This document shows positions 4,392 to 5,669 of a DNA stretch of 5,669 nt, one piece after another. The notes under the pieces were generated by a model that saw only the letters and a list, made by a program, of their open reading frames with translations, did not search any database and was not told the DNA's origin. The DNA comes from an uncultured Bacteroidales bacterium. Lineage in GTDB: Bacteria > Bacteroidota > Bacteroidia > Bacteroidales > UBA932. Numbering within the stretch: the stretch's first letter is position 1; each line of letters starts with the position of its first letter. The stretch spans positions 1-5,669 of the forward strand of contig CAMNAD010000097.1 in the NCBI GenBank assembly GCA_946530505.1, given 5' to 3'. A program made the translations under genes and the position numbers.

Positions 4392-5669
4392 CTAAGCAAG
4401 CATTACCTGACCTCCCGTGACGGGTATGGCCTGGCCGGTCTCGCCGGTCTGCTCGATAGCGTAGAGGATTGCACGGGTCACGTCCAGAGGATTGCATCCC
4501 TTGTGCATGGGAACCTTGCTGAGGTAGTACTCCTTCACATCCTCCACTGTCTTGGCGCCGGGCACCTTGCCTGCATTCAGATACTGCACATAGAGGCCCT
4601 TCACCGGGTCGCTCCACAGCGGACCGTCCAGGAAATTGCCGGGGCAGATGCTGTTCACCTTGATGCGGTAGGGTGCGAGCTCGAGGGCGAATGACTGGGT
4701 GAGCCCGATGCCTCCGAACTTGCTGCCTGCGTATGCGAAGTTCGCCTTGCTGCCCACCAGGCCGCTTTTGCTGTTCACCTGGATGATGTCGGCGAAGTAT
4801 TCGGGATCTACCGCTGTCTGCAGTTTCATCACGTGTTGGGCAACCTTGGCGCAGTAAAAATATGCGCTGTAGTTGATCTTGGTGACGAACTCCATGTTCT
4901 CGGGAGTCATCGCCTCGAGGTCGCCTGCACGGACAACGCCTGCGTTGCTGACGAAGGCGTCAAGCGCACCGAAGTTGCAGATGGTCACGGCAATAAGATT
5001 GTTCAGGCTGTCCATGTCGGCGACGTTGGTCTTGACGAAGATAGCCTTGTTGTTCTTGGCGATTCCGTTGAAGGATTCTGCCGTGGCTTCGCCGGTGACT
5101 TCGTTGAGGTCGGCCACCACGATATTGGCACCTTCTTTCATAAGTTCGCGGGCGATACCTTCGCCGAAGCCCTGTGCCGCGCCGGTTACAATGAACGTCT
5201 TGCCTTCCACACGCCCTGCAGCGGCACCTGCGGCCACCTTGCGGCGGTAGTTCTCCACCTCCCAGGTGTCGATGAAATTCACCCACGCGGGCTCCATTCC
5301 GTGCTGGCCTCCGAAGGCCTGTGCCCCGCACGCTACCTTCATGGCGTCGCAGAACACCTCGGTGATGATGCCGGCGTTCTTGGCGTTGTCGCCCACGGCG
5401 ACCAGACCTATACCTTTGATAAGGATGACCTTCGGGGTGTGCCCGTATTTGTCAATATATTCTTCGATGGCCTTTTCTGCCTTTGCTACGTCTGTGTCTT
5501 CCAGCCAGATGTAATGGCTCTTGCAATAGACGATGATGTCCGGGGTGAAAGGCACGGCGACCTTCGCAAAGATCTCTTTGCTCTCTGCAAAATAAAGAGT
5601 AAGTTCGTCGGAAGTGACCTTCAGCGTCTTGAGTCCGCGTCCGCCGCGGCTCAGTATCTGACGGATTGC
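4392..5669 (-). CDS. Fusion protein: aldolase-II-type region plus SrlD-like short-chain dehydrogenase (5' partial)
   Basis: The frame stays open from the stop at 4392 to the window edge, giving 425 visible residues. The GTG at 5555 is an internal valine codon, and the sequence before it (visible residues 1-38) reads on without a break, so the true start lies beyond 5669. Visible residues 1 to about 150 match the region before the SDR in bifunctional class II aldolase/SDR proteins (RhaE/YuxG-type layout): TPDIIVYCKSHYIWLED, then TPKVILIKGIGLVAVGDN, then a linker. The aldolase metal site would be upstream and is not visible. The SDR domain follows from about residue 155, with TGAAQGFG (162-169), D187 ending VVVADL (NAD preference), SNAG (241-244), catalytic S300 in VNSKSG, and Y313/K317 in YAGSK. 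Stretches such as VNSKSGLVGSK, KFGGIGLTQSFALELA, YYLSKVPMHKGC and the VTGGQVM ending resemble sorbitol-6-phosphate 2-dehydrogenase (SrlD/SorD). It is probably an early gene of an operon with the downstream sorE-like and aldolase genes. The exact substrate is not fixed by sequence. Confidence 0.85.
   Translation of the reverse strand, partial: AIRQILSRGGRGLKTLKVTSDELTLYFAESKEIFAKVAVPFTPDIIVYCKSHYIWLEDTDVAKAEKAIEEYIDKYGHTPKVILIKGIGLVAVGDNAKNAGIITEVFCDAMKVACGAQAFGGQHGMEPAWVNFIDTWEVENYRRKVAAGAAAGRVEGKTFIVTGAAQGFGEGIARELMKEGANIVVADLNEVTGEATAESFNGIAKNNKAIFVKTNVADMDSLNNLIAVTICNFGALDAFVSNAGVVRAGDLEAMTPENMEFVTKINYSAYFYCAKVAQHVMKLQTAVDPEYFADIIQVNSKSGLVGSKANFAYAGSKFGGIGLTQSFALELAPYRIKVNSICPGNFLDGPLWSDPVKGLYVQYLNAGKVPGAKTVEDVKEYYLSKVPMHKGCNPLDVTRAILYAIEQTGETGQAIPVTGGQVMLA

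Noticed and set aside
4392..5555. A complete 387-residue SDR protein starting at GTG 5555
   Set aside because: The frame continues without a stop to the window edge, with protein-like sequence that fits the aldolase/SDR fusion family. The GTG is therefore an internal codon and the gene is truncated by the window.

Overview
The window looks like a chromosomal fragment of a Bacteroidales-type gut bacterium. This is an inference from several signs: no clear Shine-Dalgarno sequences, AT-rich leaders before start codons, a TAnnTTTG-like promoter element, a lipoprotein-type secreted phosphatase, and protein families typical of that order. No rRNA, tRNA, CRISPR array, transposase or phage gene is visible.

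Layout. (1) Bases 1-255 (+) hold the C-terminus of a CodB-like cytosine/nucleobase permease, closed by a perfect 14-bp stem terminator (293-325). (2) Bases 383-970 (+) encode a GNAT-fold acetyltransferase whose last ~32 residues are written in an imperfect 50-bp-period repeat (872-993) that runs past its stop codon. (3) Bases 1014-1727 (+) encode a class A (PhoN-type) PAP2 acid phosphatase with a lipoprotein signal. (4) On the minus strand, transcribed right to left, is a three-gene sugar-phosphate cluster. It starts with a fusion of an aldolase-II-type region and a short-chain dehydrogenase (4392 to beyond 5669, start outside the window). Next is a SorE-like zinc-dependent L-sorbose-1-phosphate reductase (3030-4295). 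Last is a tandem-domain class II aldolase/adducin protein (1729-3033). The last two genes overlap by 4 bp (ATGA). The aldolase gene and the phosphatase gene converge with one base between their stop codons.

How the genes may work together. The SDR half of the fusion resembles SrlD/SorD sorbitol-6-phosphate 2-dehydrogenases, and its neighbour resembles SorE. In enterobacterial sor operons these two activities act in series: ketose-1-phosphate is reduced to hexitol-6-phosphate, which is oxidised to ketose-6-phosphate. Here the pair is combined with two class II aldolase proteins. One of these has an intact catalytic domain followed by a second domain that has lost its catalytic and metal-binding residues. 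This suggests a sugar-phosphate route that joins reduction/oxidation to retro-aldol cleavage. The substrate cannot be determined from the sequence.

The points most worth a second look are the aldolase/SorE/SrlD-fusion cluster, the degenerate second aldolase domain, and the repeat that appears to have lengthened the acetyltransferase.
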